A stretch of DNA of 64,000 nucleotides from Lachnospiraceae bacterium. GTDB taxonomy: Bacteria > Bacillota > Clostridia > Lachnospirales > Lachnospiraceae. Both the position numbers and the translations under genes were made by a program. The notes beneath the pieces were generated by a model, which was not told where the DNA came from, did not search any database, and saw only the letters and a list, made by a program, of their open reading frames with translations. Of this stretch, positions 55,854 through 64,000 are shown in pieces (the stretch's first letter is position 1; every line of letters starts with the position of its first letter). The stretch is taken from contig JAFTKW010000015.1 in the NCBI GenBank assembly GCA_017453065.1, positions 62,001-126,000 on the forward strand. Reading direction: 5' to 3'.

Positions 55854-56558
55854 ATGAGACGAGAAAAGGGAAAGAAGGAAACTGCATATACCAGATATTC
55901 CTATCTGATTACTTTTATATTGCTCTTGATTTTGTTCCAGGCTATTTGGCATATTCTACTCCATGAGCCATATAGGGGAGCAGATATTACTATGGAGACA
56001 GTGCAAACCATTATGAGGGAGGGCTATGACTATACCTCCAATCCTTTGACGGGAATGAAGGATAGTGCTGGAGCGCCTACCAGATGGAAGATACTGATTC
56101 TGCCCTATGTGTATGCCTATATGGCAGAGTGGACAGGCATTTCGCCTGCAACTCTAGTGTACGAGCTGGTGCCAATATTGGTATTGCTGCTCAGTTATTT
56201 GATTTATGCGGAACTTTCGAAGGTGATTTACCCAGAATCTCCTTTCAAGCAGTGTATGTTTATGCTTTTTGTGGTGCTGGCACGTTGGTTTGGCAACTAT
56301 GTGACAGGAACGGAAAGTGCGTTATTGCTTCATAGCGGCTATGAGGGCGATGCCATTCGTGTGGCGATTTTGATGCCGCTTGCATTGTGGGCATGCCTGA
56401 AAAATAAGTGGTGGGTAGTGCTGTTGTGTATGGCTGCAGAAGTGGCTATTGTGTGGACTTTGTACGGACTTGGTTATGTGTTCCTGATAGCGGTAATGGT
56501 GCTTGTCATCAAGGGTGTGCTGAAAATTGTGGAATGCAGGAGGACGACAAATGATTGA
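55854..56558 (+). CDS. Membrane protein, N-terminal partner of a two-gene pair
   Basis: The 234-residue protein has about six membrane helices. The first loop contains EPYRGADITMETVQTIMREG, typical of the first extracytoplasmic loop of GT-C-like proteins (DUF6077-like). It ends abruptly after a helix (residues about 205-225), and the next gene starts within its last codons. Together the pair would have the length and layout of one GT-C-type protein. AAGAAAGG is nine bases before the start. Function is unknown. Confidence 0.55.
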   Translation: MRREKGKKETAYTRYSYLITFILLLILFQAIWHILLHEPYRGADITMETVQTIMREGYDYTSNPLTGMKDSAGAPTRWKILILPYVYAYMAEWTGISPATLVYELVPILVLLLSYLIYAELSKVIYPESPFKQCMFMLFVVLARWFGNYVTGTESALLLHSGYEGDAIRVAILMPLALWACLKNKWWVVLLCMAAEVAIVWTLYGLGYVFLIAVMVLVIKGVLKIVECRRTTND

Positions 56559-57444
56559 TTTTTTAAGCGTCTTTATGCAGAATTTTTCCGAAGAGATGAG
56601 CACTGGTAAATATTTGGCTCTCATTATTGTGGGAGTTTTATTCCTTTGGCTTTTGGGCAAGTACAAGAAACTACAGGGAACAAGAATTCTTTTGCTTTAT
56701 GGAATTACAATTTGTCTGGCAGTGCTGATTCCTCTGAGTGGATTTGTGCTTGCAAAGTATCAGACTGCGTTTTTTAATTACAGACATTTGTTGCTGCTAC
56801 TGTTTCCTATGGTTTTTATTCCATGGGCACTGGTGGAAACGCTGGAAAATGGGCTTGGCCTTATGAAGCGCAATGCGGAGGATGGAGATCTGGTCAGAGA
56901 GAAACCTTGGATTACCAGATTTTTTGGCGTGTTGATTGCGGCCAGTCTTCTGATGGTCAGTGGAAATATGCTTACTGAAGGTGTAGATACAGAATTTACC
57001 TTGGCCAAGGAGAAGGTTCCTACAAGGGTAGTGGAAGTGTTGGAACTTTTGGAAAAGGGAGATATATTAGTAGCGCCCAACGAGGTGCTGGAATATGCCA
57101 GAAGTTATGATGGCGATTTAAAACTGATTTATGGCAGAGATATGTGGCAGCCAGCTTTGAAGGCTTACACTTACCATACTTATGATGAGGCTGCATGCCA
57201 AATCTATGATTGGATGCAAAACCAGCCTTTGAACTATTTCAATGTCTCAGATGAGGAATTAGAACAGATTCAGGCAGATATAGATCGGGCGGCCTTCCAA
57301 TTGATTGGAAGCACAGCCTGTAACACATTGGTCTTGCCCCATGCCGTATATGAGAGAGTTTGGAACAATGTGGGATTAGAAGGAATGAGTGGTTTCGAAA
57401 TGGAAGAAGAAACCAGCGAGTATGTGGTTTTAACCCGCAGATAG
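56551..57444 (+). CDS. Membrane protein, C-terminal partner of a two-gene pair
   Basis: The 297-residue protein has about four membrane helices (to about residue 150) and a C-terminal extracytoplasmic domain of about 145 residues (VLELLEKGDILVAPNEVLEY near 160). It has its own good ribosome site (AGGAGG, seven bases before the ATG) and overlaps the previous gene by eight bases. This is more like deliberate coupling than a frameshift. It looks like the second half of the GT-C-like protein begun upstream. Confidence 0.58.
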   Translation: MIDFLSVFMQNFSEEMSTGKYLALIIVGVLFLWLLGKYKKLQGTRILLLYGITICLAVLIPLSGFVLAKYQTAFFNYRHLLLLLFPMVFIPWALVETLENGLGLMKRNAEDGDLVREKPWITRFFGVLIAASLLMVSGNMLTEGVDTEFTLAKEKVPTRVVEVLELLEKGDILVAPNEVLEYARSYDGDLKLIYGRDMWQPALKAYTYHTYDEAACQIYDWMQNQPLNYFNVSDEELEQIQADIDRAAFQLIGSTACNTLVLPHAVYERVWNNVGLEGMSGFEMEEETSEYVVLTRR

Positions 57445-57465
57445 GGAATAATAAAGGAAAGTGCT

Positions 57466-58233
57466 ATGAAAGACATGGTAAGCATTGTTGTGCCGATGCA
57501 CAATGCAGAGTTGTATATAGAACAAACCGTCAAGAGCGTTCTTGGGCAGACCTATGCAAATTGGGAATTAATTCTGGTGGACGACTGCTCTACAGATGAG
57601 ACACTCAAGGTGGTAGAGCAATTGCTAGAGAGCCTTGTGCCACAGCAGAAAGAGCGTATCCATGTGATCCGCTTAAAGGAAAACATCGGGGCTGCTAACA
57701 CTAGAAATGCGGGCACGGAGGCGGCAAAGGGAAGGTATTTGTGCTTTTTGGATGCGGATGACCTTTGGAAAGAAGACAAATTAGAAAAGCAGATTGCATT
57801 CATGGAAGACAAACAGGCTGCTTTTTCCTTCACTAGTTATGAATTTGGCGATGCGGACGCAGTGGGAACAGGAAAGATAGTCCGTGTTCCGCAGCAGATT
57901 GTGTACAAGCAGGCACTGCAAAATACCACTATTTTTACATCTACCGTTATGTTTGATGTGCCAAAGCTTGGATTAGAACAGCTTAAGATGCCAGATATCA
58001 AGAGTGAGGACTCTGCGCTGTGGTTTAAACTTCTGCGAACTGGGCTTGTAGCCTACGGACTGGATGTCAATCTAGTTACCTACCGCAGACCTGCAAACAG
58101 CCTGTCCTCCAATAAGGTGGAGGCGATTAGGCGAATTTGGAACTTGTACCGCAAAGCAGAGGGACTTTCCTTCCTCTATAGTGCCTACAATTTGCTCTTC
58201 TGGGCATGGCGTGCAGTAAGGCGAAGAATATAG
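57466..58233 (+). CDS. Family 2 glycosyltransferase
   Basis: The 255-residue protein has a GT-A fold start SIVVPMHNAELYIEQTVKSV, the UDP-binding VDDCSTDET near 38-46 and the metal site FLDADD near 94-99. There is no membrane helix except a possible amphipathic end. It should transfer a sugar onto the growing lipid-linked repeat unit at the inner face of the membrane. The donor sugar cannot be told. It follows the previous gene by 21 bases with AAAGGAAAG. Confidence 0.87.
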   Translation: MKDMVSIVVPMHNAELYIEQTVKSVLGQTYANWELILVDDCSTDETLKVVEQLLESLVPQQKERIHVIRLKENIGAANTRNAGTEAAKGRYLCFLDADDLWKEDKLEKQIAFMEDKQAAFSFTSYEFGDADAVGTGKIVRVPQQIVYKQALQNTTIFTSTVMFDVPKLGLEQLKMPDIKSEDSALWFKLLRTGLVAYGLDVNLVTYRRPANSLSSNKVEAIRRIWNLYRKAEGLSFLYSAYNLLFWAWRAVRRRI

Positions 58234-58240
58234 CCAAAAG

Positions 58241-58259
58241 AGTCGAAATATGCTATACT
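58241..58259 (+). promoter_or_regulatory. Promoter of the glycosylphosphotransferase gene with a 0A-like site
   Basis: TGCTATACT (58251-58259) is an extended -10; TAGCCA at 58231 is a weak -35 at 17 bases. AGTCGAA (58241-58247), six of seven to the Spo0A box, lies in the spacer. Confidence 0.5.
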
Positions 58260-58291
58260 TTAGCAAAGTTTTATTTTGAGAGGAAATCAAA

Positions 58292-59689
58292 TTGAAAAAG
58301 CTGGAAACCTTTAAGAGATTAATTGTATTATTGATGGCAGGAGTGAGCTTGGGAGGCCAGATTGCAATCTATGCACACTATTGGTACACTCATTTCTTCC
58401 CAAGCGTAAAAGTGTTGTTGCCATTCTGGATGAAAGGCCATTGGCTGATTGTCGCAGTATATGCGGTTTTGCTTTTTTGTTTTTCCAATATGTATGGAGG
58501 AATGCGCCTGGGCTACAAAAAGATTGCCGAGGTAACTTTCTCCCAAATTTTTTCGACGGTTATTGTTGGTGGAATCACATACGCGCAGCTGTCCTTGATG
58601 GTGATGCAACTGTATAGTGTGGTGGACTATATGTCTATGCTAATCTTGCAGATTATTTGGATTTTTGCATGGACTATGGTTGCTGACTACATTTATAGAC
58701 ATGTTTTTCCTGCTAGAAAGCTGTTATTGATACACGGCGATAGACCGATTCAGGCTATTTTAGACAAGTTTGCAACCAGAAAAGACAAGTTTACAGTTAA
58801 AAAATGTATGCATATAGGCGAAGGCCTGGATGCCATTCGGGCAGAGGCGCTTGGCGAGTATGATGCAGTGGTGGTTTGGGATATCGATGACAACGACAGA
58901 AACCAGATTTTGAAGTTCTGTTATGGCCAGTCTATCCGCATGTATATTATGCCGAAGATTCCCGATGTCATCATGAAGGGCGCAGAGGAACTGCATATTT
59001 TCGATACTCCTATGTTCCTTACCCGTGAATATGTACTTAGTATTGAACAGCGATTTATCAAGAGAGCCATTGACTTGGTGTGCTCCTTGATTTTGTTCCT
59101 GATTGCATCTCCATTTATGCTTCTCACTGCTTTGGCGGTTAAATTGTATGACGGTGGTCCTGTTTTGTACAAGCAGGTGCGCTGTACCAGAGGTGGAAAG
59201 GAATTCCATATTTTGAAATTCCGAAGCATGAGAGTGGATGCGGAAAAAGATGGTGTGGCTAGATTGTCCTCCAAGGGAGATAGCCGTGTGACTCCTGTGG
59301 GCAAGTTTATTCGCAAGGTGCGATTGGATGAGCTTCCACAGCTGCTCAACATCATTAAGGGAGATATGTCTTTCATTGGGCCTAGACCAGAAAGACCAGA
59401 AATCATCAAACAGTATTTGGAAGTGATGCCAGAGTTTGAGTACCGTATGAAGGTAAAAGCTGGCTTGGCTGGCTATGCCCAGGTTTACGGCAAGTACAAC
59501 ACTACTCCTTATGACAAATTAAAATTAGATTTGGCTTACATTGAGAACTACACAGTTTGGTTGGATTTAAAACTTATGCTTTTGACCTTAAAGGTGCTTT
59601 TGTGGCCAGATAGTACAGAGGGTGTAGAGGTAGATCAGATTACAGCCCTCCAAAAAGAAAAAGAATATCGCAAAGAGAAGGAAGAGTAG
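58292..59689 (+). CDS. Polyprenyl-phosphate glycosylphosphotransferase (initiating enzyme)
   Basis: The 465-residue protein has four N-terminal membrane helices (to about 135), a CoA-binding-like middle domain, and a bacterial sugar transferase domain (about 250-450). Key motifs are KRAIDLVCSLILF, ILKFRSMRVDAEKDG near 308, RKVRLDELPQLLNI near 344 and SFIGPRPERPE near 364. It loads the first sugar-1-phosphate onto undecaprenyl phosphate, the first step of capsule or exopolysaccharide repeat synthesis. The donor is likely a UDP- or GDP-sugar made by the cluster. It starts with TTG seven bases after GAGAGGA and has its own promoter. Confidence 0.93.
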   Translation: MKKLETFKRLIVLLMAGVSLGGQIAIYAHYWYTHFFPSVKVLLPFWMKGHWLIVAVYAVLLFCFSNMYGGMRLGYKKIAEVTFSQIFSTVIVGGITYAQLSLMVMQLYSVVDYMSMLILQIIWIFAWTMVADYIYRHVFPARKLLLIHGDRPIQAILDKFATRKDKFTVKKCMHIGEGLDAIRAEALGEYDAVVVWDIDDNDRNQILKFCYGQSIRMYIMPKIPDVIMKGAEELHIFDTPMFLTREYVLSIEQRFIKRAIDLVCSLILFLIASPFMLLTALAVKLYDGGPVLYKQVRCTRGGKEFHILKFRSMRVDAEKDGVARLSSKGDSRVTPVGKFIRKVRLDELPQLLNIIKGDMSFIGPRPERPEIIKQYLEVMPEFEYRMKVKAGLAGYAQVYGKYNTTPYDKLKLDLAYIENYTVWLDLKLMLLTLKVLLWPDSTEGVEVDQITALQKEKEYRKEKEE

Positions 59690-59692
59690 ACT

Positions 59693-60760
59693 ATGTGGGA
59701 ATGGAAATACGCAAAAGAGCCTCTGGATATGAAACTACTGCTTCTGAGACTCATTGGTAATATTAAAATCGTAATAATTGCCGCTCTCTTGGGAGCGGCT
59801 ATTATTGGTGGTGGGTATACAGTTTCCAAAGTAGTTTTTGGAGGACCTACAGAGTACGAGATGAGCCAGAGATTCTATGTGCAGTATGCGACAGATCCTC
59901 AGGTGGGCTTGGAATTTACGTACATCAATCATGCCAGCTGGAATATGTGGGTGCAGAGCGACTGGTTTACAGAGCGTGTATGGGATTATACCTTTGCAGA
60001 TGGATTAAATCCTGCACAGTATGGCTTGACCAAGGAAACTTTGTCAACGGTTCTTAGTGCTGGTCTTGAAACAGACCTTCGTGTGGCTATAGTGACCGTG
60101 AAAACCACAGACGCTGTTTTGACAGAAAAACTGTCAAAAGCCCTTGCGAAAGTGATGCAGGATTTTGCGCAGCAGCAGATAGAAATTGAAGAAATTCGTC
60201 TGGTAGATACCCTAGAAGTAAAAGAGGCAGACAAGGATATCCGAGCACTTCGCGCGGTGATTTTGGGGACAGTGGTTGGTGCCTTTTGTGGAATCGTTGG
60301 TGTACTGATTTATCTAGTACTGGACGATGGAGTATACTTGCCAAGCACCTTGAGCTATCGCTATGGACAGCCTGCGCTTGGCTGTGCGTTTGATTCACCA
60401 GATGGGCTTAAATTACAGCCAGGTACTCTAGAAAATATTAAGACTGTGTACGGAGAACTTGATAAAGTGGCGCTTACGGCAGTGGAGGAGGATTTGTCTC
60501 TTCCTGAAATCGCAGACCTATTTGAAGGACCAGAATTTGTATGTGTGCCAAGCCTTTGTCAGGTGCCAGAAGCAGTCGAAGTGCTGAAACAGCAGGATGG
60601 TGTGCTTTTGGTGGTGGCAGCAGGTGGCAGCAGTGATGGACAGATTTGCCATGTGCTTGAGCAGATGAAAGTCCATGACTGTAAGCTAAGGGGTATGCTT
60701 TTGGTGCACGCAGACAAGAATTTGATGAAATTGTATGTACTTCCAGTAAAGGGAGAATAG
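59693..60760 (+). CDS. Wzz-like chain-length protein with degenerate kinase-like tail
   Basis: The 355-residue protein has a membrane helix at about 24-46, an extracytoplasmic Wzz-like domain (about 50-180), a second helix near 185-208 and a cytoplasmic tail of about 145 residues. The tail ends GVLLVVAAGGSSDGQICHVL and a late GMLLVHAD, like the final strands of a bacterial tyrosine kinase, but no Walker A, Walker B or tyrosine cluster is present. It may regulate polymer length and be controlled by a true kinase elsewhere. It starts four bases after the glycosylphosphotransferase gene. Confidence 0.75.
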   Translation: MWEWKYAKEPLDMKLLLLRLIGNIKIVIIAALLGAAIIGGGYTVSKVVFGGPTEYEMSQRFYVQYATDPQVGLEFTYINHASWNMWVQSDWFTERVWDYTFADGLNPAQYGLTKETLSTVLSAGLETDLRVAIVTVKTTDAVLTEKLSKALAKVMQDFAQQQIEIEEIRLVDTLEVKEADKDIRALRAVILGTVVGAFCGIVGVLIYLVLDDGVYLPSTLSYRYGQPALGCAFDSPDGLKLQPGTLENIKTVYGELDKVALTAVEEDLSLPEIADLFEGPEFVCVPSLCQVPEAVEVLKQQDGVLLVVAAGGSSDGQICHVLEQMKVHDCKLRGMLLVHADKNLMKLYVLPVKGE

Positions 60761-60762
60761 AG

Positions 60763-61542
60763 ATGAGATTACAGCTTTTGGTTGCTGCCGTGAATCAATC
60801 GGCAGATCAGTTACCACAGCAAATGAATATAGGCAGTGATGCAATCATCGTCAATCAGACAGATCACTATGCGTATCAGGAGTTTGATTTTCGGGGGCAT
60901 CAGATTCGCTTTTTCTCTATGGCGGAGAGAGGTGTGGGCCTAAGCCGCAATCACAGTTTGCTTCGTGCGGATGCAGAGATTAGTCTTTTTGCAGATGAAG
61001 ACATTGCCTACGTAGATGACTATGAAAAGCTGGTGTTGGAGGCCTTTGAAACCTATCCACAGGCAGATATGCTATTGTTTAATGTGCAGGCGGCACCTGG
61101 CAGAGAGACCTATCATATCGGAGAGTTTGGAAGAGTAAGAAGCTACAACTGTGGCAGATATCCAACCTACAGTTTTGCGGTTCGCACCAAAGAGGTGCAC
61201 AAGAGAAATATTACGTTTTCTTTGCTCTTCGGCGGCGGTGCCAAGTATAGCAATGGAGAGGACAGCCTTTTTGTACAGGAATGTATTAAGAAGGGCATGA
61301 AGGTTTACAAGGTTCCTGTATCTATCGGTCAGGAGATTGAAAGACCATCTACTTGGTTTAAAGGATACAACGAAAAGTTTTTCTTCGACAGAGGAGTGCT
61401 CTACTGGCATCTGTATGGCAAACTTCGCCATGTGATGGCACTGCGCTTTTTGCTGGCTCACAAGGGAGAAATGTGCCAGGATATCTCAGTGAAGAAAGCA
61501 TATCAGTTGATGAAAGAAGGCATGAAGGAGGCTGCAAATTAA
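60763..61542 (+). CDS. Glycosyltransferase, GT2-like (atypical)
   Basis: The 259-residue protein has a shortened GT-A start (LQLLVAAVNQSADQLPQQM) and lacks the usual DDGS box. It retains VGLSRNHSLLRADAEISLFADEDIAY near 66-91 (split in two here), with DED as the metal site, and GEDSLFVQECIKKG near 166. It resembles the GT2 relatives that act late in repeat-unit assembly. It follows the chain-length gene by two bases and overlaps the next by one (TAATG). Confidence 0.78.
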   Translation: MRLQLLVAAVNQSADQLPQQMNIGSDAIIVNQTDHYAYQEFDFRGHQIRFFSMAERGVGLSRNHSLLRADAEISLFADEDIAYVDDYEKLVLEAFETYPQADMLLFNVQAAPGRETYHIGEFGRVRSYNCGRYPTYSFAVRTKEVHKRNITFSLLFGGGAKYSNGEDSLFVQECIKKGMKVYKVPVSIGQEIERPSTWFKGYNEKFFFDRGVLYWHLYGKLRHVMALRFLLAHKGEMCQDISVKKAYQLMKEGMKEAAN

Positions 61543-62378
61543 TGAGTCAAAAGATGTTTAGCATTGTTGTGGTTTCGCTGAATGCTGGGAACAAACTGTT
61601 AGAAACCATAGACAGTATTGTAAAGCAGAGTTACACCGACTACGAAGTGGTGGTGAAAGATGGTGGCTCGAAGGATGGCTCTATCAAAGCCTTAAATGAG
61701 AAGCTTCAGTCTATGGACGAAGCGACGAGAGCGCGTATCTCTGTGTACGAAGAAAAAGATGGAAGCATCTATGAAGGCATGAATCAGGCGGCAGATAAGA
61801 CTACCGGAAAATACCTGTATTTTTTGAACTGCGGAGATTATTTCCATGCGGACAACAGTTTAGAGCAGCTTGCTTGGAGTATTCAGGCGGAGGAAGACAT
61901 GGGTGAGCATCACCTGATCTATTACGGTGATATATACGATGCGCTTCGTGGCAATGTGGTGGCATCCAATCCTAGACTAGATGGGTTTGGCCTTTATCGA
62001 AATGTGCCATGCCATCAGGCCTGTGTTTACGATAGAGTGTTGTTTCAAAAAAGAGGTTATATCCCAGAGTACAAGGTGAGAGCGGATTATGAGCATTTTC
62101 TCTACAGCGTTTACAAAGAAGATGCAAAGCCTTGTTATGTTTCTGTGGTGCTTGCGTCCTATGAGGGCGGCGGGTTTTCGGAGACTCCTGCAAATCGCAA
62201 GCGTTCAGAACAGGAACGCAGAGAAATTATCAAGAAATACATGAGTTTTGGAGAGCGATTCTGTTACCGTGCTCTGCTGGTACTTACCTTGGCGCCACTG
62301 CGCACCAAGATTGCAGAGAATCCTAAATTGTCAGGCGGCTACAACCGCGTCAAAAACTTTGTATATGGTAGAAGATAA
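61542..62378 (+). CDS. Family 2 glycosyltransferase (WcaE-like)
   Basis: The 278-residue protein begins FSIVVVSLNAGNKLLETIDS and has VVKDGGSKDGS near 42-52, EKDGSIYEGMNQA near 79 and FLNCGDYFH near 102, the pattern of WcaE-type GT2 enzymes. The start at 61542 overlaps the previous stop (TAATG); an upstream in-frame ATG at 61473 lies inside that gene. GGAGG is about ten bases upstream. The donor is unknown; fucosyl transfer is possible given the cluster but not shown. Confidence 0.87.
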   Translation: MSQKMFSIVVVSLNAGNKLLETIDSIVKQSYTDYEVVVKDGGSKDGSIKALNEKLQSMDEATRARISVYEEKDGSIYEGMNQAADKTTGKYLYFLNCGDYFHADNSLEQLAWSIQAEEDMGEHHLIYYGDIYDALRGNVVASNPRLDGFGLYRNVPCHQACVYDRVLFQKRGYIPEYKVRADYEHFLYSVYKEDAKPCYVSVVLASYEGGGFSETPANRKRSEQERREIIKKYMSFGERFCYRALLVLTLAPLRTKIAENPKLSGGYNRVKNFVYGRR

Positions 62379-62390
62379 AAGGAAACTTAG

Positions 62391-63533
62391 ATGGTAGTAT
62401 ATTTGTCATTGACGGTGATAGTAGTGCTCCTTGGCCTGCTGGTAAACAACCGAGAATATGTACAACTATATAGACAGCCTTGGACAAGAGAGGGCTCTCT
62501 TTCGCTTGCCCGAGATTACAGGGGCACCATGACCAGAGGAAGGTTTTTGGGGTTGGTGCTAGCGGTGGTGATTTTTACACTCTTGGCAGCTGTTTCGGCC
62601 TGCAGAATTGCAGTGGGAAATGACTATTGGGTGTATCGCTTCCAGTTTAACCTCATTATGCAGGACAGACATGTGTCCTATGAGTGGGGGTTCAATCTGG
62701 TGGTTTGGCTGATTCAGTCTATCTTTGGGTATGACAACTACCTTCCTGTGTTTGGCTTCTTTTCTATTGTGACAGCTTTCTTTTTTGTGAAAGCGATTTA
62801 TGACCAGGCAGAATGGTTTGGAGCTACTGTGTTTTTGCTGATGACTGGTGGCTATTATTTCTCCAGTTTAAACTCTGTGCGCTATTACTTGGTGCTGGCG
62901 ATGCTGATGTATGCCACAAAGTATGTGATGCGCAAGGAGTACTTGAAATTTATCCTATGGATTTTGGTGGCGGCATGCTTCCACAAATCCGTGCTGGTGG
63001 TAATTCCTTTCTATATTTTGGCCAGATGGCTGGCCGAGACCAAGGTTCCAAAGTGGTTATATGCTATCTTTGGTGTGTTGGCGCTTAGTATGGTGGTATT
63101 TCCTGATTTCTACAAAAAGATTATTTTTATTTTCTATCCTTTTTATGAGGGAAGCACTTTTGAACAGGTGGATATTTCTTATACCAACATAGCAAAGGTG
63201 CTTGCGACTTTGGTGCTGGCAATGCTTTTTTATAGAAAAGCTTTGAAGGAGAATGTAATTAATCGTTTCTACTTTTTCCTGAATCTGGGAGGATTGGTGA
63301 TATATACTTGTGGCTCCTTTATTCCAGAGGTTTCACGTATTGGCTATTACTTTGTGGTAAGCCAGATTTTCTTTATCCCTTCGGTGCTGATTCGCATTGA
63401 GCACAAAGGATGGAGACGTTTTTTTACAGCCTGTGTGGCGCTGGCTTTTGTGGCGTATTTTGCCTTGTTCTTACATTCTGCGCAGAGCGTAGATATTCGA
63501 ATATTGCCATACTATAACTGGATATTTAACTAG
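62391..63533 (+). CDS. EpsG-type polysaccharide polymerase
   Basis: The 380-residue protein has about ten membrane helices and the EpsG pattern: RIAVGNDYWVYRFQFNLI near 72, YEWGFNLVVWLIQ near 98, and FSSLNSVRYYLVLAMLMYA near 156. These match the family of Wzy-like proteins that join repeat units outside the membrane. It follows the GT2 gene by 12 bases. No other polymerase is in the window, so it is the likely Wzy of this locus. Confidence 0.85.
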   Translation: MVVYLSLTVIVVLLGLLVNNREYVQLYRQPWTREGSLSLARDYRGTMTRGRFLGLVLAVVIFTLLAAVSACRIAVGNDYWVYRFQFNLIMQDRHVSYEWGFNLVVWLIQSIFGYDNYLPVFGFFSIVTAFFFVKAIYDQAEWFGATVFLLMTGGYYFSSLNSVRYYLVLAMLMYATKYVMRKEYLKFILWILVAACFHKSVLVVIPFYILARWLAETKVPKWLYAIFGVLALSMVVFPDFYKKIIFIFYPFYEGSTFEQVDISYTNIAKVLATLVLAMLFYRKALKENVINRFYFFLNLGGLVIYTCGSFIPEVSRIGYYFVVSQIFFIPSVLIRIEHKGWRRFFTACVALAFVAYFALFLHSAQSVDIRILPYYNWIFN

Positions 63534-63630
63534 AACATTGAGTAGGTATTTGGCGGAGGCTTTCTGTTGGGCTGCAGTTTACTTGGAGCAGGTAGAAGGC
63601 TTTGACATGGCAAAAACTTAGGAGAGATAT

Positions 63631-64000
63631 ATGAGAGTTTTGTGGTTGTGCAACATTATGCTGCCTGTGATTGCGGAGCAGCTGGGCAAGCCTGCCAGCA
63701 ACAAAGAGGGCTGGCTTAGTGGCCTGGCACAGCAAATACTGTTGCATAAAGAGGAAAATCAAATAGAACTTGGCATCTGCTATCCAGTGCCCAAAGGACA
63801 GGGTACTCAAAATGGAGAGGCAGCTGGAATTTCCTATTTCGAATTTGAGGAAGATACCATTCATCCGGAGAACTATGACTATGCCTTGGAGACGCAGCTT
63901 GCAGATATCCTGAATCGTTTTGACCCGGATGTGGTGCACTGCTTTGGAACAGAGTATCCCCATACTTTGGCTATGACCAAAGCCTGTCAGGACAAGAGCA
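63631..64000 (+). CDS. GT-B (GT4-type) glycosyltransferase, N-terminal part
   Basis: An open frame starts at ATG 63631 after GGAGAG and runs off the right edge, giving 123 residues. It begins MRVLWLCNIMLPVIAEQLGK, has GWLSGLAQQIL near 27 and DPDVVHCFGTEYPHTLAM near 99, the N-terminal Rossmann features of GT4 enzymes. The catalytic C-terminal half is missing from the window. The 97 bases before it hold no other gene. Confidence 0.8.
   Translation, partial: MRVLWLCNIMLPVIAEQLGKPASNKEGWLSGLAQQILLHKEENQIELGICYPVPKGQGTQNGEAAGISYFEFEEDTIHPENYDYALETQLADILNRFDPDVVHCFGTEYPHTLAMTKACQDKS

Noticed and set aside
56527-56558. Frameshift joining the 55854 and 56551 genes
   Set aside because: The second gene has a strong ribosome site at correct spacing and a normal overlap; no homopolymer at the junction suggests an error. 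Kept as two genes, with the question noted.
1-64000. tRNA, rRNA, CRISPR arrays, insertion sequences and attachment sites
   Set aside because: None seen. Intergenic gaps are short, and no regularly spaced repeats, transposase genes or terminal repeats were found.

Overview
The window looks like chromosome of a motile, low-to-mid GC Gram-positive Clostridia, most probably a Lachnospiraceae-type gut bacterium. The evidence is gene order and motifs rather than any single marker: mbl-flhO-flgG next to a FlgJ-like rod protein, comFC-yvyF, cdaA-cdaR-glmM, strong AAGGAGG-type ribosome sites, a Spo0A DNA-binding domain and a GAAC-N4-GTTT LexA-type box in front of uvrB. No tRNA, rRNA, insertion sequence, prophage or CRISPR array was seen.

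Positions 1-37,800 are mostly housekeeping. The end of ftsE and all of ftsX lead into a coiled-coil M23 murein hydrolase and an S41 C-terminal processing protease. Next come a DUF3800-TPR fusion of unknown function and a membrane hybrid histidine kinase (7TM-HisKA-HATPase-REC-Hpt). After a terminator lie TspO, a convergent helical-bundle protein, a WYL regulator, a Dabb protein and the uvrB-uvrA pair. The uvrBA promoter carries an SOS box and a long palindrome. A polytopic membrane protein precedes the mbl-flagellar rod unit. RecD2, ComFC, YvyF, two membrane proteins, CdaA, CdaR, GlmM and an HPr follow. Three tandem, probably paralogous, GT-C-like membrane proteins, a DUF3048 lipoprotein, a divergent PAP2 protein, a DPM1-type glycosyltransferase and a free-standing Spo0A DNA-binding domain end this half.

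Positions 38,000-64,000 are a cell-surface polysaccharide locus that runs off the right edge. CapE-CapF-CapG homologues would make UDP-N-acetyl-L-fucosamine. Gmd, Fcl and ManC would make GDP-L-fucose de novo, and a bifunctional Fkp would make the same nucleotide sugar from free fucose. A membrane SGNH hydrolase, a TIM-barrel-like lipoprotein and a PseC-like aminotransferase sit among them. Further right are a polyprenyl-phosphate glycosylphosphotransferase, a Wzz-like chain-length protein with a degenerate kinase-like tail, several glycosyltransferases, an EpsG-type polymerase and the start of a GT-B glycosyltransferase. No Wzx flippase or tyrosine autokinase is present; they may lie beyond 64,000.

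The points most worth a second look are the orphan Spo0A domain with 0A-box-like sites in its own upstream region, the double supply of GDP-fucose, the isolated PseC-like enzyme that could share the CapE product, the cluster-encoded glycosidase-like lipoprotein, the palindrome centred on the uvrBA -10 box, and an orphan terminator between divergent genes at 53.9 kb that may end a small RNA.
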